From NCBI GenBank assembly GCA_037176885.1, contig JAWWNJ010000010.1:806001-870000 (forward strand): DNA of 64,000 nucleotides, given 5' to 3'. The position numbers and the translations under genes are program-made. Source of the stretch: Favolaschia claudopus. Lineage: Eukaryota; Basidiomycota; Agaricomycetes; Agaricales; Mycenaceae. The first letter of the stretch is position 1. Every line of letters begins with the position of its first letter. This document shows positions 23,202 to 35,000 of the stretch, in pieces. The notes beneath the pieces were generated by a model. It ran no database searches, had not been told where the DNA came from, and saw only the letters and a list, made by a program, of their open reading frames with translations.

Positions 23202-23209
23202 TTATATAG
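23202..23209 (-). promoter_or_regulatory. TATA box conserved in both copies
   Basis: CTATATAAC on the minus strand about 240 bp upstream of the copy A ATG; the matching word is at 34992-35000 in copy B. Conservation within diverged flanks supports a real promoter. The long distance to the ATG suggests a long leader or a 5'-UTR intron. Confidence 0.45.
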
Positions 23210-23779
23210 TGCCCATCGAGTGGAGCCAAAGTATGAGGTAGCGCCAACAGTCCAGGCAATCGCCAGGCAGGGCGGAAAGGGCGTTGGTTTGTTGATACGC
23301 GACAAGAGAAACGGAAATATCGACATCGATTTCGGCCCGTCAAGCTTTCCGAATTTCGTCGATGTCGTCCGCTCAAGATTGACTTTGAGGCCTGAGGTTG
23401 CGTTGAAGGACGGTACTAGAAACCTAGGTATTCGGGAGTCCACCAAGCCCTATACCGCGATAGATGAACTCATTCTCCTCACTTTAGAATGTCGTATGGC
23501 ACCCGTCACGGTACACACTGACGATTGTTCAGACGTCCGCGGGCGCTAATGGTTGGCTAATGGAGTTCATGGCACCATCGCTTAGGTGCGCGAACACTCT
23601 AAGTACCTGGCGGCGACCGCTGTATCCGCTAAGAATGGCTGAGTGGTGGTCCAGAAGCCGGAGATCCCGCAGAATAGCAAGGCAAGGACTCGATACTAGT
23701 AGCAATGGCTAAGGACAAGGTACTATGAATGATCTACGCTAGAGGCTCGTGCCAAACAGCACCAAACTGATGGCGGCCA

Positions 23780-23921
23780 GGAATCCCCACCACACGCATT
23801 CGAATTTCTCTCTACATAAGATCCGATTCCCAGAAAACATCTCTCGCAAAAGAGCGCTCCAACACAAAGGTCCTCGGCCATGCGGTTCGAAGAGATGATG
23901 ATGATCAGGTGATCGCGTCGT
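23780..23921 (-). repeat. dispersed repeat, copy 2, with 19-bp word
   Basis: Inverted mate of 16755-16850 (translated core EDLCVGALFCERC). Immediately beside it, TGATCAGGTGATCGCGTCG at 23902-23920 is identical to 18385-18403 on the same strand. So sequence from both sides of the tyrosinase pseudogene recurs here. Confidence 0.6.
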
Positions 23922-24056
23922 CTGTCTTCCCACGCTTGTTCTCTCCCCAAACCACCTTGAGGCTCGCCATCCTGTAAACCGCTGCAACCTCATCGTACAG
24001 AACATCTCTCCGGCCACAACCCACCTCTTCGCTTGCTGTTAGGCTTTCATAAAGAA

Positions 24057-24710
24057 TGACCCCGATAGCTCGTCGCCCAGCGGCTTGCTGCTTTGTCCCT
24101 GTGCCCGACAAATTTTACGGCGTCGACTCAAATTTTGAATATGACAACTTTCGGGACATCGTACGGCTCGGGGGGTAGCTTTATATCGTGTGTATGTTCT
24201 TCTGGTATGGTGAAGGAGCGTTATCTCACACGATGGCTCTTGCAGATAGCCCACACTCGAAATCTAGACAGACTCCCTCGCACCATGGCCATGGTCATTC
24301 GACTTTGCATTGAAGACTGAAGACGCTGCCTTGTTACGTCGACGGTGGGGATAGCCTTCGTCGTACCTAGGGGAGGCACCGGAACGGAGTCGATATGCAG
24401 CTATACCAGCTTTGTTGTCAGGCGCCGCTCTTCGTGCCGGAGCAAAAGTCGTTGTTTTGACGCCATTTCAAACGACTTTGTCGAGCTTCACCATGGTCGA
24501 GGACGGCGTAACGCGGCTCTCGAGAAGTCGGAGAAAAGGAAAAGCCATGAAAATGCAGTCGCGCAAAAGCAGCTGATATTTTGGAGACACTGGACGGTGC
24601 GTCGTGAAATTCTACCGTTGTGTATGTAGTACTGACGCTTTCGTACCCTCTCAGGTCGCTGCCGGGAATATCGCATTGAGATAGACGATTTATTCGACGA
24701 CTAGGACTAA
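24057..24710 (+). other. exon-like fragments, no gene model
   Basis: Several stretches read like coding sequence with splice signals. From 24057: MTPIARRPAACCFVPVPDKF and continuing FEYDNFRDIVRLG, then a GTAGCT...TTGCAG interval. Near 24555 a frame gives AADILETLDG across a GTGCGT...CTCAG intron to RCREYRIEIDDLFDD-stop. I could not join them into one frame. They may be remnants of a decayed gene; family not recognised. Confidence 0.25.
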
Positions 24711-27700
24711 GGAGTGGAGAGAGCGAGTGCCTCCGTCTTCACTTTCCCTCGCTACCGACACTCTCCAGCAGGCTCCGCACATCATCTCCACCCACAACTC
24801 GCTCTCTCACAACGCCCGGAACCACCTCCGAGTCTCCCCGACTGCCTCCCCCACGCCCCCGCCACCGTTATTCACGACTTCAGATCTTCGGATTCACGGC
24901 CTCTCCCCCTCACCTTTCCGCTCCCCTTCCACCAAGCCTCGCCCTTCTTCCCCACTCCAACGCAGCCCTCAACCGCTCTCTGCTACCCCACAAACCCCCC
25001 GAGACCCCCGTTTTCGCGCCGGGCTTTGCCCCTTTGCCCCGCACCGTCCGCGATCGGACTCGAGCGGCAAGTATACCTGCACCTTTCCTCTTCATCGACC
25101 CTAACGCTTGGATGGAGGGGCACGCACCGTCGTCGGCGTGCTCCTTAAGTCGGCCTTTATACAAGGATACGAGGATGACGTTTACGAGTCTCACTTCGTT
25201 TGTTTGTTTGGGTACGGCGCTTTCGAGGAGGCGACGTTCGAGGAGGCGGCACGAGGCGGACGTGGGGCGTAGCGTGTATGCATCTTTGTGGGCGGCGTGC
25301 GAAGGATAGGCGGACGAGCGTCCTCGTCCTCGGCGATGGATGCTGGAGAGCGTGCGCTGCGACGGCCGGGTGGACGGGCGGCGTGGAGCATGTCGGCGAG
25401 GAGCGTCGTTATGGGTTGTATTGAGGATCGGGGATGGCGCGTCAACGGGGGGCTATGCCTATCCTTGGGGGAGCGGGAAGTGGGAAGAGAGAAGGAGAGA
25501 TTCGTGGGGAAGCTGGCAGGGCGAGGGGAGTCAGAATGTGAATGCTGCTGTTGATTTGGGGGGTGAGAGTGCCTGCCGAGGGTGTAACTGGGAGAGAGAC
25601 CGAGGAGGAAGGGGAGCTAGACGAGAACAAGACCTTACACTTCTTGACGAGGACGAGGCACATCCTACAGAACGCACCTCCTTCAGCTCCTCCCGTCGTC
25701 CCACCTCCCCCAACGCCCGCCATCCAAGCTCCGTACTCTTTCGTCAGGACAGGAACGCGAACGGATGAAACTGTAGAAGTATCACATTTCAAGGCATACT
25801 TCATTCATCGCATTTCAAGGTATCGCTTCCCGACCCCATTCCCGTCCCCGTCGCTCTCATCGGCGGCCTACTCGTACCGCACGCAACTGACGCTGCCCGC
25901 CCTCGCCGCGTGCTTGACGGTACTTGTGCAGGCGGGTTGGGTAAAGGTACTAGAGGAGCTTTCAAGCTCCTCTTCCCTTGAGGAAGACCGGAATCCTCGA
26001 CTCTCATTCTCGCACCAAGCGAATCTGTCCCCACTGAAAAATAGAATTGAGGTCGCCCCACGACCTCCATCCCCATGCCCGCGTATCCGACACCGCTCTC
26101 AAGAATAAGAATAACGTTCATTCTCACTTTCACTTCCACCATGGCCCTTCTTAACAGTTCACGGCACTCACTGCGTCGCGGAATACCACCCCAATGCCAC
26201 CTTCCTCGCCCCGCCTCTCTAACTCGAACGGAACGGCGAGAAGACATAGTGTTACTATGCCCCGCATACTCGTCGGCAGTCGATATATCGAGGCGCGTGC
26301 GGTGAAAGCGCTCCACCTTCTCTGCGCGCTCCCTCGCACAGAAATACCCTCTTCCAGATCACTCGTGTGTACGGGCGGGCGGTCGTACGACACCACAACG
26401 CCTGATGAGGCTGAAGGTCTCAGTTGTCACCACGGACGGCGACGTGCGAGGTGGGACGAGGAGAAGGTCGTATTTGTGTTTGTGTTGGCTGTTGGCTGTT
26501 GGGAGCGAGAGACGGGTTTGTGGGGACGATGGTAGCGGGCGAGGGGGCGAGGGGTTAATTGAGAGGGGTGGTTGATAGCGTGGCTGACTGAAGTCGATGT
26601 GTCGGCGATGATGGAGGGAGGTGGATACGGACTCAGCTGAGTACAGCTGGTGGACCCTACACTTCTTGACGAGGAGGCACCGCCTCTGGAGAATGCGTGT
26701 CCTGCAGAAGGCACAAGCCTCCTTCAGCGACACTCGTCCTCATACCTCCGCTGCACACTGGCCTAGTCACGTTCACCTTCATGCTCCGCGACTTGACCGG
26801 GAGGCCGATATATCGCTGCGTTTCCTGCTGCAACGATGGCACGAAAGCTCCTTCCATCATCCTGCTTGCCCTAATACCCGTACACTACACGGTCCACGGA
26901 AGGCTGACTCAATGTACACACCAACTTCAAGGTATGAGCCTCATCCTGGCAAGCATTTCAGAGCACTTACTCTCTTTTACGCAGCTGATCCCCCGACGAC
27001 TCCATATTCGAGCTCTCCGTCTCTGTTTCGTCGCCCTGGTGTCCTCGGTGGAGGTTGGATGGCGCACCACACCGTCGGCGGCTGATGGGTAGGACGAAGG
27101 AGTGGCGATATGCGGCCGCCTACACCTGAGACTGGCGAAGATGACTCGGTCGCTCCGAGCTCATGATAGCCCCTCCTCCTTGCTTATTCCGTTGTCGTTT
27201 GGCGGCGGCGGATGGCTAGCGCGATGAAGTTCCCGTTTTCCCTTCGGAGCTGAGCTGCTTTTCAGCCTGCTTCGTATTAGTGCAAGACAGAGGCCGCAGC
27301 TTTGAAGAATCCCGTAAGGGCAATACATTCCATTGACTTGTCAAGCATCCTTGGGCCTCGCCACGCCCGCAGTGTAACCGTCCCATTGTAACCGTCTAAT
27401 GGGGGCTTGACCACCAGCATATTCTGTTTATACGGGAACCCGGATGATCAGCTCGCCGCGAGAGGCTTTCAGACGCGTGCAACGATTCAATCCTTTGACG
27501 AGGTCTTGGCGTCGATGGTGATGCATTCGGTCCCGCTCGAGGAGGGGATGGCGGTACCTTGATGACAGGGGGATGGTTTTCATCGCGGACAAGCTAGTGG
27601 GGTGGTGTCGACGGGGGATAAGATGAATATGGCTGATGGTCGGGGGACGGAGTCGGAGGGCTTGGATGCGATGTAAGAGAAGGCGGGGGAGTGCGTGGAA

Positions 27701-28650
27701 GTGAGGGAGAGGCAGGCGGCTTTGTCTTGACTTGAGATGATGGAAGGGAGGAATCCACTTGGTGTGCACTTTGGTCGAAGTCGGACGTGGGACGAGATTT
27801 GTGTGCCGTCCGTCAGCCTTCTATGCCTATGCGAGAGCTTCGGCATCGGGGAGGCATGCCCTAACAAGTAATGGATTCGGGGGAGATGCTTGGGCTGCTG
27901 CGGATGAGACGAAGGACGGGCGATATATGTGGTTGCCTACACCAGAGATGATTCGGTCGCAACGGACAGCTCGTCGCGTTTGACGCGCTTGATATCAGCC
28001 CCTCCTCCTTGTTTGTTTCGTTCGTTTGGCGGTTGTGTGAGTGGGCAGAGGAGTGGAGTTTTCACGCCCGATCCTCACTTTATTCAGACATTCTTCGCCT
28101 AGGGAGTTACCAACGCGCATTGCCCTCGAGTTTCTCATCCGCCTGCCATAAAATTCGGGGATCTGTGCCGGTGTCGATGCATGTCCCCCTGCGAAGGAGG
28201 GGGAGCGAAGGTGGCTTTCATCAGGGACGAGTTTGTGGGGAGCGTTCTTGGGAAGAGATCGATATATCATATGGGTGATCACCGATGATCGTAGGACGGA
28301 GTGGGAGGTGTGGGGGTCGATGTATGCGAACATGAGGGCGCGGGTAATGAGTGCGTTGAGGGAGCTGTGGAGGAGGTGAGGCAGGCGTCCTTAGTTCATG
28401 GAAAGAAGGAAGCAAGGACTAGTGTGCACCTGTCCACGAAGTCGGATGACGGCTGGGGATCGAAAACGGACCTTTATGTGCCGTCGGTCGCCCTCAGTGA
28501 TATAGCTTCGGGGTTGAGGAGGCACGCCCCAACAAGTAACGGTGCTCGGAGTGGGCGGCAGAAGACTGGGTTTGCTATGGGTGCGCTCATGTTTTCTTAT
28601 TGTATCTCGGTCGAGCTACTGACGCGACAGATATGTATAGCGTAGGTCAC
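24711..28650. repeat. GC-rich block with internal diverged duplications, apparently non-coding
   Basis: About 4 kb of GC-rich sequence with open frames on both strands that overlap one another and are rich in Pro, Arg and Ser. None carries a recognised domain. Internal duplications: CTACACTTCTTGACGAGG at 25635-25652 and 26657-26674, followed in both by sequence ending in CTCCTTCAGC; AGCCCCTCCTCCTTG near 27166 and 27996 with GTTTGGCGG shortly after; and 27738-27890 against 28398-28530 (GTGTGCAC, GAAGTCGGA, GTGCCGTC, then CCCTAACAAGTAA / CCCCAACAAGTAA). I read it as duplicated and decayed former genes. A frame near 25123 reading VVGVLLKSAFIQGYEDDVYE looks like an old exon. Confidence 0.45.
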
Positions 28651-28753
28651 GGCCAAGGCGAAGATACGAGCAGTATGCTCCTACGTGTGCCTACAATAGT
28701 GACACATGAAGTCTCCTGAGAGCTTCCCTCGAATTCGGTACAAACCTCGCTAC

Positions 28754-30182
28754 CTAGCTACCACGGCCAGCATCTGCCAGCCGTCGAAAGATCGCTAGTG
28801 CCTCCTCTCTCCCAATCTCCTCGTCTTGCTCCTCCCCAGCGGCGTGGCTCCACGGCAAATCCTCCTCAGACCAGGTACCATCCTCGTCTTCCGAGGTGCT
28901 GTCATCGTCTGAATCGGGCTCATAGTCGCAGTCGTCCTCTTCGGAATCACCAACTCCGTCGACGAAGAGCCTTTCGAGATGAGACGAAACGGGGAGGCTG
29001 TAATCGGGTTGTCGCGCAGCACCTTCGATCGGTGGCAGGGTGGGGTAGAGGCCATGCGATGGATCCACGTATCGGCACGAATGAAGGGCAGGAAATACGG
29101 TTTTCCAGTGCGCGGCCCTGAGACGAGTTCCGTCTCCGAGAACATCTAGGGTCTGTAGCTTCTCGTGGCGAAGCGTAATACTGTCCGCGACGAATGCCTC
29201 CATCACCGTGAGATGATAGAGCTCGGGGCAATGGCCTAGAATCTCCTCGAGAGCTGCGTTGTCGTTTGCGCAGCGTAGACTAAGCGTACGGAGCGTCTGG
29301 CCGTACTGAGCGAGGAAAGCGCTCGCTGCGCCAAAGCGCCAGTTGAATGTAGGGGGGTAGAGGAGGAGCTGCTGCAGATCGGGGAGAACCCAGTATATCC
29401 CGGGTTGGACGGAATCCATGGTGATGCAGAGGCGCAGGGAGCGAAGATGCAGGAAGGTGAGGATGGGGTGGTAGTCCGCTATGCCGTAGCGCGCGGGTAG
29501 GACAATCGAAAGAGATTCCAGCGTGAAGGAAAGGTGGACCAGGGCGGAAAGAATCGAGACGTAGTCAATTCGATCGCAGAGGTCGAGCTGCGTGATTCTC
29601 CATGGGGTGTCTTGGATATACGGAAAGCGAGGAAGAGATGAATCAGGTTGGGGGAGGCATTGCGGATTGAAGGCGAGATGCGTGAGATTTCGGCAGAGGT
29701 CGAATATTCTTCTGGTTTCCTCGTTGTGGAGACTATGGTAATCTGGGAGCACCCAGTAGCCGATTTCGAGGCGCTGGACGAGCGATGCGATATCCGCGTG
29801 CGCTTCGAGCGTCGCAGCCAAAGCGGGGAGCTGTCCGATCGAATGCAGAGATACACTTTCGTAGAGGAATTCGAGGCCGATTCGATACCATATCTTACAG
29901 ACTTGAACGATGGCCAGCTTGGTTTCCAAGTCGGCGGACCATGCAGAGAGAGGAAATGGCGGAAGGTTTCTTGCATAGCTTATCGTCCAAGAGGGCGGCA
30001 AGGCGTGTCGAAATATAACCAGTAATGTTTCTTCCGGTATCTTGGCGATTTCACATTGCTAGATGAAGATCTCAAATCAGTTACATGCTTTGAATTTGGA
30101 GCAAAGTTTTTTCACTTACTTGAGCGTTACTTGATTCGCTGATACTCTCTGGGTTCGATTCAAGGTAAAGCGGTGGTCCCAT
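28754..30182 (-). CDS. F-box protein with acidic C-terminus, tandem copy 1
   Basis: Probable SCF adaptor. Two exons, 30120-30182 and 28754-30058, give 456 codons with stop (455 residues). The short first exon encodes MGPPLYLESNPESISESSNA. The second begins with the F-box IPEETLLVIFRHALPPSW and continues ETKLAIVQVCKIWYRIGLEF and LYESVSLH. A single-exon call starting at MPPSW would cut the F-box in half, which is why I placed the start at 30182. The middle is a weak leucine-rich array. The C-terminal region is strongly acidic (DSEEDDCDYEPDSDDDSTSE) and ends in an amphipathic EEALAIFRRLADAG helix shared with the next gene. Confidence 0.75.
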
Positions 30183-30539
30183 GAGTTCGGAGTTGTCTGG
30201 GAAAGAAACACCTTGATCAGACTCAGAATGCAGAATGGATGGAAGTTTGGGAAAATCGATGAACCTTTTGAGGTAGAGTCTGGTAGAGTAGTTCCCCGAT
30301 CCCTGGGATTCTTACACTCAGGAAAACGGTCGAGATATAAGGCGTCCCACAGTCCTCCCGGATACGTCGTGGTCGGTTGTCGCAAGAGACTGTCTGGGAA
30401 TCTAATTCACGTGTTTGACGCGCCGCTGACGTTTTCGGCGTTTAGGAGGCTCCCCCGTAATATTTCTTCAATTGTATATTACTTAGACAAAAGCAAAGCA
30501 AAAATGATCATGTTGCAGCAAAATTAGTATCTACTTCCT

Positions 30540-32056
30540 TCAGGCTTCTACCTCAGCGCCGGCGCGTACCAGACGTCGGAAAATTGATATGGCTTCCTCT
30601 CTTTCCATCTCCCAATCTTCCTTGTTGTTTGTGGTTCGGCTCTCTGGATGAGAAAGATCGTCGTAGTCTTCCGCTTCGTCGCTATCGGAATCGGAGGAGG
30701 TGGGCTCTCCTGAATCCGAATCGTCCGGATTCAGCTCATAGTCCGAGTCAGAGGTGTTCGTGTCAGTATCATCTGAATCGTCCGTCCTTGGGAGAAGGAA
30801 CTCAAGGTAAGACGATGCAGAGAGACTGTGATCCAGGGCCGCTTCATCACCATCAATTCCAGGCAGGCTGGGGTAATAAAGGTGAAATGCACTTAGGTAC
30901 CGACGCGAGCGCAGGCCAGGGAACGCGATCCTCCACTGATCCAATGAAGCAGCAGGACGACTGGTACCGATCAACTCGAGGAACTGCACCTCTTCGTGGT
31001 GAAAGTCGTGGATAGAAGGATATAAACCTTCCACCAGGACGAGATGCTGCAGCTTTGGACAACGACGCAAAATCTCGTCGAGAATTCCGGGGTCATCTGA
31101 GCTTGCTAAACTCAGCACGCGAAGAGATTGGCCATAGTGAGTGAGGAAAGCGGCTGCTCCCCCGAATGTGGGGACCGGCGGTTCGAACTGAGGCGTGGGG
31201 TTGTGAAGGAGCAGTTGTTGAAGGCCTGGTATCGCCCAATAGTTCCCAGGTTGAACGGACTCTTGGGAAATACAAAGGCGTAGGGAATGAAGCCGCGGAA
31301 AAATGATCAAATCATGGTCGCCGTATTGAGTCGGGAGCGCAATCGATAAAGACTGTAACATCGGGGCAAGGTGCAGCAGAGCGGGAACAATAGACTGGTA
31401 TTCTATCCGATCGCAAACTTCGAGATAAGTGATTCGGCAGGACCCCTCTTCGAGCCGTAGGGGAATGGATGGAAACGAGGGAAGGGAAGTTTGAAAAAAA
31501 CTTTCCGAGGGCGGGATGATGCGCGGGTTGAAAGCAAAATGGATAATTCTCGGGCAAAGCCGTAGTATGTTCTGGATTTCTGTGTCGTGCAGGGTATGGT
31601 AGCCTCGAGGAATCCAGTAACCGATTTCTAGCCGTCGGACAAACGAGCCGACATTGTCCCTTGCCTCGAGGGCTTCAACGAATGCAGGGAGCTGGCCGAT
31701 CCAGTGCAAAGTCACGGATTCGTAAAGGAATTCAAGACCGACGCGGTACCAATGCTTGCAGACGCGTATAAGGGCCAATTTTGTTTCGAAATCGGCCGAC
31801 CATATGGTTCGAGGGAACGGCGGAAGTGTTCTACCATAGCGCACCACCCATGACGGTGGCAAAGCGTGTCGAAAGATCATCAGAAGGATTTCGTCGGCAA
31901 CGATTGCAGCGGCTTTACGTTGGTGAGGCTGTCACCCAGAAATGTTAATCTGAGGTGAGACCAAATTGAATGCACAGTCGAAGTGGTTCAGGCTCACCAC
32001 ATGTTCATCCAGTTCCGTGACGGAATAAGACGGGAGTTCGGTGCGGGCAGGTTTGT
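30540..32056 (-). CDS. F-box protein with acidic C-terminus, tandem copy 2 (5' end unresolved)
   Basis: Paralogue of 28754-30182, same strand. Main exon 30540-31928 carries the F-box IVADEILLMIFRHALPPSW, then ETKLALIRVCKHWYRVGLEF, LYESVTLHWIGQLPAF, leucine-rich strands, and an acidic tail (DDSDDTDTNTSDSDYELNPD) ending EEAISIFRRLVRAG. An upstream exon 31998-32056 (PARTELPSYSVTELDEHV) joins in phase through a GTGAGC...GACAG intron. Its own 5' acceptor follows TTGCAG, so at least one more exon exists, perhaps the frame ending RASIERVNR at 32134, but I found no ATG for it. The acidic tail is distinctive and conserved in composition but not in sequence. Confidence 0.7.
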
Positions 32057-32134
32057 CTGCAAGATCTAGATTCTCTCCAAGTCAGGCTCCAATTGGGCTC
32101 CAAGAGATTCTTTCAAAGAAACAATCGGTATACC

Positions 32135-32502
32135 TCGATTGACGCGCTCTATGCTTGCTCGATTCAAATGAAGTGCCTGAGATGTTCCAGATCACTGTAA
32201 AGCTCAACCCGGCCAACATCTATAGACGCACATTTTTTCCTGAATCGGCCATTGTGGTGGCGAGAGGCAGGAGGAAAAGGCATGCCACGGCCATCAATCA
32301 ATGATCTGTTGATCATGATCGTAAACTTTCGACCATCCATTTGCCATCCATGGTGAATGAATTTGTTGGTTAAATTGATTTTCGAACGTATCATCTCCCG
32401 GGGACCGGAACAGAATGTTCCCATCCTAGTCATCGAAGTATTGCGTATACAATTTCATCTATTTTCAACGCACCAGACTACCAGCATTGCTCATGACCAT
32501 TG
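32135..32502. other. intergenic
   Basis: Upstream side of the second F-box gene. A short interrupted palindrome (GATCAACAGATCATTGATTG region near 32298-32320) is the only feature. No gene seen. Confidence 0.35.
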
Positions 32503-32596
32503 TTCAAACGCTGCTGGGTGCAAAATGCAAGTAAAACGTGCTGAGTGTAGATTATTACAATGTAGATAGAATACTCAGAACAGTCGCCATCACGCC

Positions 32597-34779
32597 TCAC
32601 GAATACGCAGGTTCAGGACTTGACCTCCTCACAAGAGGTAGACCATCCGTCGGAGCATTCAAAGCCATCTTCAACCGATCTGACGGCGATTCCTGCCCAA
32701 ACAGCTCTTCTGGGTTTGCGGCTGCTCTAGACTTCAACTCGGTTGGCCCGTACGCAGCCCCGATTGCGGTGGTAGGATCGACAAGACGACTCCTCGCTAC
32801 GCGCGTGTACGGCGATTTTTTGATTTGTACGGCGGCGTTGGCCGTGATGAGCGCAACAGCGAGACTATGAGCATCGTAAGTCCGGGTAGACGTAAAACAT
32901 GGGACCTAACGCACATATATACCGCAGTGAAGATAAATAACAGCAAGAACGGAACGATAGGCATCCGAGACCCAATATGCGACGTCGTATTCTCCACGCT
33001 AATCGCCTCGACTTGGCCCATGACATATGCCGTCGTCGAAAGCGTCACAAGCGCAAGCCGCTTAGCGAACGCATCTGCGTAGTTACCAGAAAACAAACCA
33101 ACACCCTCAACGGTATCCGCGACGTATCGCAAGCCCGCTCGAGACCCGTCTGACAAGCGCTGGGCTTGGTCGAGATCTGATGGCACACTTGCCCATTGCG
33201 TGTAGGTGCCATTGAAATAGTGATAAGTGACCTCGACGCCCTGCAGCTCACAGGTCAGGATATTATATCCTCCTTGGTTCCCGTGTAGGAAGAATCCCGT
33301 ATCGCCTACGACTTGATGGGAATTAGTATCGTTGTCCATCGTTGAGCAGAACACAATCAACCCACAAGCATTGTTTACAGTAGCATCGGTGTTGTAGGCT
33401 TGTGAGATGATTTGAGCGCCCCATCGGAATGTCCTGGAGTGAACCCAAGTCAGGCGCTACGGCTGATAAAGTAGAAAAAGCTCACGTAGAATTGGCTGTG
33501 GCATTACATGCGAGCGGGCTTCCATCTGCCCCTAGTGGGCCGCCATGTACCGATCCAGCGAAAGAATTGCACCCCTCTGGCGTCGAAGTGTTGAAGTTCA
33601 CGGACGCAGGGCAATTGGTGTCTAGACCCGCATTCGGGCCAGCATTTTTCGGGTCGACGCATTGAGACGTTACACTCTTGCATACGGCCTTCACACCTGC
33701 GGCCTTGGCGACCCATCCGACACGGTCGGAAATGTTGGCGGTGGGGGGAACCATGATTGCTGTGGAGTTGTCTGTGAAAGCAATGACCATATCGTGAGAG
33801 ACATCATTCATGGCGAGAATTCTTTGAGAGGATGCTAGGGGATTCCCTCCAGACCTAAGAGTAAATAGCGCCTTCGATGAATAGGTGTAGGCTGGTCAAC
33901 GGAGATTTACGCACCCTCTACTGAAGCCGCACTGATACGGTTTGTTTCCAAACGCATCCTTGAGCCCGTCACACATCGTTTGGTTCACGACCCGCCCATA
34001 TAAAGGGACAGGCCCGTCTCGAACGGTCTCTGTGACCGGGTATAAGACACCTGTTGATACGAGTCCGAGCCACGTTTCTATCCCGTTCGTCCCATAGCCG
34101 ATGGTGAGGAAGAACAGCAGCATGAGTACTGCGTTTCGCAGTATGGGGGGCCGAGACAGGCTTTTCCCGCCAGGAACAGCTCCTCGTCCGACCATATACC
34201 TCGAGCCGTTCCAAAGGGCCTCGAGATTGGCGCCATTGAGCGTTTGCATCAGTATTCCCAATCTGAATTAATTATCGTTAAGTATACGAATTCGCAAATA
34301 GGAAAGGAGTCGTGTGCGCACTGATATGGTGTGGGTCTGTCCGTCCCGTCGACGCGAGACGCGTCTATCCACCGCCCAGCCAGGCCATACGCGGCAGTTC
34401 CAATGGCGATCGGAATTGATAGACCGATGACAAGGGAAGACAAGTGCACGATCGCGAGTGTGGTACCGAGGGGTGCTGCGGTGATGATGGCGCCGCCGGT
34501 AATGTGGTAGTCATACCTGGCGAAGACTTGAATGACTACGCCCACATCGACGAGTGCGACGGCCAGAATAATGAGCACTCCTGTGAGTAGTATGGGCCAT
34601 ATTGGCTCGGAAGCGCCTCGACTCAGCAGCTCTTCGGTGCGAGTCCGTGGAAGGGATGATTTTTCGAAAGTAGCAGTCCGATTGGGAAGGAGGGTGGATG
34701 CGCTGGTCTGATTGAGTTGGGGCATATCATACGCGTCTTGGTATGGGTCGTATTCGTGGTGGGTCGAGCGGGTGGCCAT
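32597..34779 (-). CDS. multi-pass membrane protein, copy B of duplicated gene
   Basis: Same six-exon structure as 20770-22962. Exon 1 is 34322-34779 (458 nt, identical in length); stop at 32597. Starts MATRSTHHEYDPYQDAYDMP. The spans, sequons and Cys are kept: CDGLKDAFGNKPYQCGF, NISDRVGWVAKAAGVKA, GDTGFFLHGNQGGYNILTC. Changes are mostly conservative (GVLVQVFGRYD to GVVIQVFARYD). All splice sites are usable: the exon 5 acceptor is AAG instead of CAG and the exon 4 donor is GTGGGT instead of GTACGT. I see no disabling mutation, so both copies appear functional. Function unknown. Confidence 0.8.
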
Positions 34780-34991
34780 AAGTACTAAAGTAGAGGTGCG
34801 CCTTGCGGTACCGGGCAAGATGCGGAGGGCGAGATGGGAAAATTCAAGTACGAAATTTGGTGATGATAGCCGAGTTTGACGTGTGTTCGAGATCGACAGT
34901 GAAATATCCGAATGCGAATGTGATCGAGGTTTGAAATGCTGTTTTCCTTTGAACGGATGGTGAGGATTAAGAGTGACTGCGAGAGTTGTAA

Positions 34992-35000
34992 ATTATATAG
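34992..35000 (-). promoter_or_regulatory. TATA box of copy B
   Basis: CTATATAAT on the minus strand about 215 bp upstream of the copy B ATG, at the place that corresponds to 23202-23209. Confidence 0.45.

Larger units (their letters stand above)
20668..23555. repeat. segmental duplication, copy A
   Basis: Matches 32503-35320 in the same orientation: 3' flank from TTCAAACGCTGCTGG, the whole membrane-protein gene, its promoter with TATATAA, and the far 5' flank to CAGACGTCCGCGGGCGCTAAT. Similarity is high in exons and continues through introns and flanks with indels, so a genomic block was duplicated and not only a transcript. Confidence 0.9.

Noticed and set aside
22433..23446. 337-codon minus-strand open frame
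   Set aside because: It overlaps the first exon and promoter of the membrane-protein gene in another frame, is rich in Arg/His/Pro, and copy B does not preserve it.
25801..26316. 171-codon minus-strand open frame in the GC-rich block
   Set aside because: Competing open frames exist on the plus strand over the same bases and composition is low-complexity; no domain or splice support.
34316..34330. Broken splice donor (AT for GT) in membrane-protein copy B
   Set aside because: A canonical GTGCGC donor six bases later keeps frame and is shared with copy A, so the gene is not disabled there.
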